Shown piece after piece: positions 40,565 to 41,285 of a stretch of DNA of 41,285 nucleotides. The DNA is taken from the NCBI GenBank assembly GCA_021810455.1, contig JAJZIU010000005.1, forward strand, positions 1 to 41,285. Direction: 5' to 3'. The stretch comes from Microcaldota archaeon. GTDB taxonomy: Archaea > Micrarchaeota > Micrarchaeia > Micrarchaeales > CABMGC01. Positions within the stretch are counted from its first letter, which is position 1. Each line of letters starts with the position of its first letter. The position numbers and the translations under genes are program-made. The notes below the pieces were generated by a model. That model saw only the letters and a program-made list of their open reading frames with translations. It was not told the DNA's origin and did no database searches.

Positions 40565-41285
40565 TCACGGTTGTGAATATCCGTTGTACCAACTGCTTGT
40601 GAATACGACATTAGTTAGCACTCCGTTCTTCTGATTTCCAGAATAGTCATTCGCATCTCCGTTCAACGGCCACCATCCAACCAAATTCTGCGGGTCTATA
40701 GGTACTCCTCCTATTCCCTCCTGATATAAAATCTGCACTGAAGAATTTGTAAATGTCGTGTTGTAAATTTGTACATTGGCTACACTTCCGTTAAAGTATG
40801 CATTGCAGCATCCAAATCCTGTGAATCCAATGTAAAAATACGAAAAACTTCCAGAACTGCTAAACGTAAATGATTCTGGGCCTAGTTCCTTTCCGTTCAG
40901 GTAAGCATTAACTTCGTTAGTCTGGGTATCATATGTTAATATTGCGTTGTACCACGTGTGTGGGCTTCCAGATATCGAAGAAAGCCCAGAGAAACAGTTC
41001 TTATTCCCTATGCCTTTAAGTGCTGTTAGTCCGCCATTTATTCCAAATCCTGTACCATAGTTTCCATTATCAGAATCAACTATCGGATAACCAACACAGT
41101 TGGATCCACTTCCAGGACTGCTATTCGACGGTTCAAACCATGCTGATATCGTCCAACTATGCGGTGCATCTTCCAAAGCAGTTGTTATATAACTGCTTTT
41201 TCCATTGAACTGTGCCACATACTGTGGCACTTGGTTGTTGCAGCTTCCTTCAAGATTGCTTACTCCCAATTCCGTGTTTCTGATT
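40565..41285 (-). CDS. Second pilin-LamG paralogue (5' partial)
   Basis: Same family as the gene at 39664-40560. The frame is open to the window edge (IRNTELGVSNLEGSCNNQVP matches IKNTQLNVSNLAGSCNNQIP of its neighbour), so the pilin-like N terminus should lie just outside. The LamG region runs from QYVAQFNGKSSYI to IYNTTFTNSSVQILY, then LYQEGIGGVP, then VGWWPLNGDANDYSGNQKNG and the shared end WYNGYSQP. Cysteines (NCVGYP, NKNCFSG, FGCCN) could form disulfides outside the cell. The first in-frame initiator, TTG 41269, is not a credible start. Confidence 0.8.
   Translation of the reverse strand, partial: IRNTELGVSNLEGSCNNQVPQYVAQFNGKSSYITTALEDAPHSWTISAWFEPSNSSPGSGSNCVGYPIVDSDNGNYGTGFGINGGLTALKGIGNKNCFSGLSSISGSPHTWYNAILTYDTQTNEVNAYLNGKELGPESFTFSSSGSFSYFYIGFTGFGCCNAYFNGSVANVQIYNTTFTNSSVQILYQEGIGGVPIDPQNLVGWWPLNGDANDYSGNQKNGVLTNVVFTSSWYNGYSQP

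Noticed and set aside
1-41285. CRISPR array or toxin-antitoxin pair
   Set aside because: No regularly spaced direct repeats and no recognisable toxin, antitoxin or Cas sequence were seen.

Overview
The window is a dense, AT-rich archaeal chromosome segment. It has eukaryote-like ribosomal proteins, aIF1, NAC, prefoldin, deoxyhypusine synthase, a small-subunit primase, a KEOPS Pcc1-like protein, TATA boxes and intron-containing tRNA genes. The pilin-like N terminus NQ/SAMEYLMTYGW followed by LamG domains, the noncanonical tRNA introns and the compact layout with overlapping 3' ends point to the ARMAN/Micrarchaeota branch of DPANN. That placement is inference, not a database result.

Layout. 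Bases 1-5525 hold two overlapping genes for very large secreted LamG proteins. 5583-7888 is a lipoate locus (lipA, and a ligase split into LplA and LplB) beside NAC. 7885-9749 is DUF424 plus a membrane GT2 glycosyltransferase. 9801-18097 holds an intron-bearing tRNA-Ser(CGA), tyrS, ftsZ, a fused trehalose-phosphate synthase/phosphatase, secE, a stand-alone NFACT-R protein, pyrophosphatase, a Nudix hydrolase, class II lysS and an intron-bearing tRNA-Ser(GGA). 18110-21178 carries triosephosphate isomerase, a YbjQ-family protein, FBP aldolase/phosphatase and a SerB-like HAD. 21319-22926 is rps13-rps4-rps11. 22938-26373 is a minus-strand isoprenoid-lipid operon (uppS, DUF2070, polyprenol-kinase-like). 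26442-31492 holds apt-dys, a second SerB-like HAD, a 7-TM protein, tRNA-Lys(TTT), a DHH phosphoesterase, prefoldin beta and pth2. 31591-38610 is priS, eL15, Pcc1 and uL3-uL4-uL23-uL2-uS19-uL22-uS3-uL29-aIF1. 38580-41285 holds nth, a PRC-barrel protein and two tandem pilin-LamG genes.

Functionally the window is mostly information processing. It also has gluconeogenesis (Fbp, Tpi), trehalose synthesis, lipoylation, a polyprenyl-phosphate route that could feed the GT2 and surface glycosylation, and LamG surface proteins at both ends. There is no CRISPR array, transposase, phage gene or gene-free stretch above 300 bases.

The most notable observations are four introns in two tRNA-Ser genes, with both genes interrupted at the same T-loop position; an apparent ATA start for uS19 and CTG start for Pcc1, each placed by a well-spaced Shine-Dalgarno; a stand-alone NFACT-R half of the Rqc2/NEMF family; and LamG proteins that end in an orphan WWPL...NDYSG strand. 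In many genes a GGTG-like motif sits 5-7 bases before the start codon, and I used it to choose starts.
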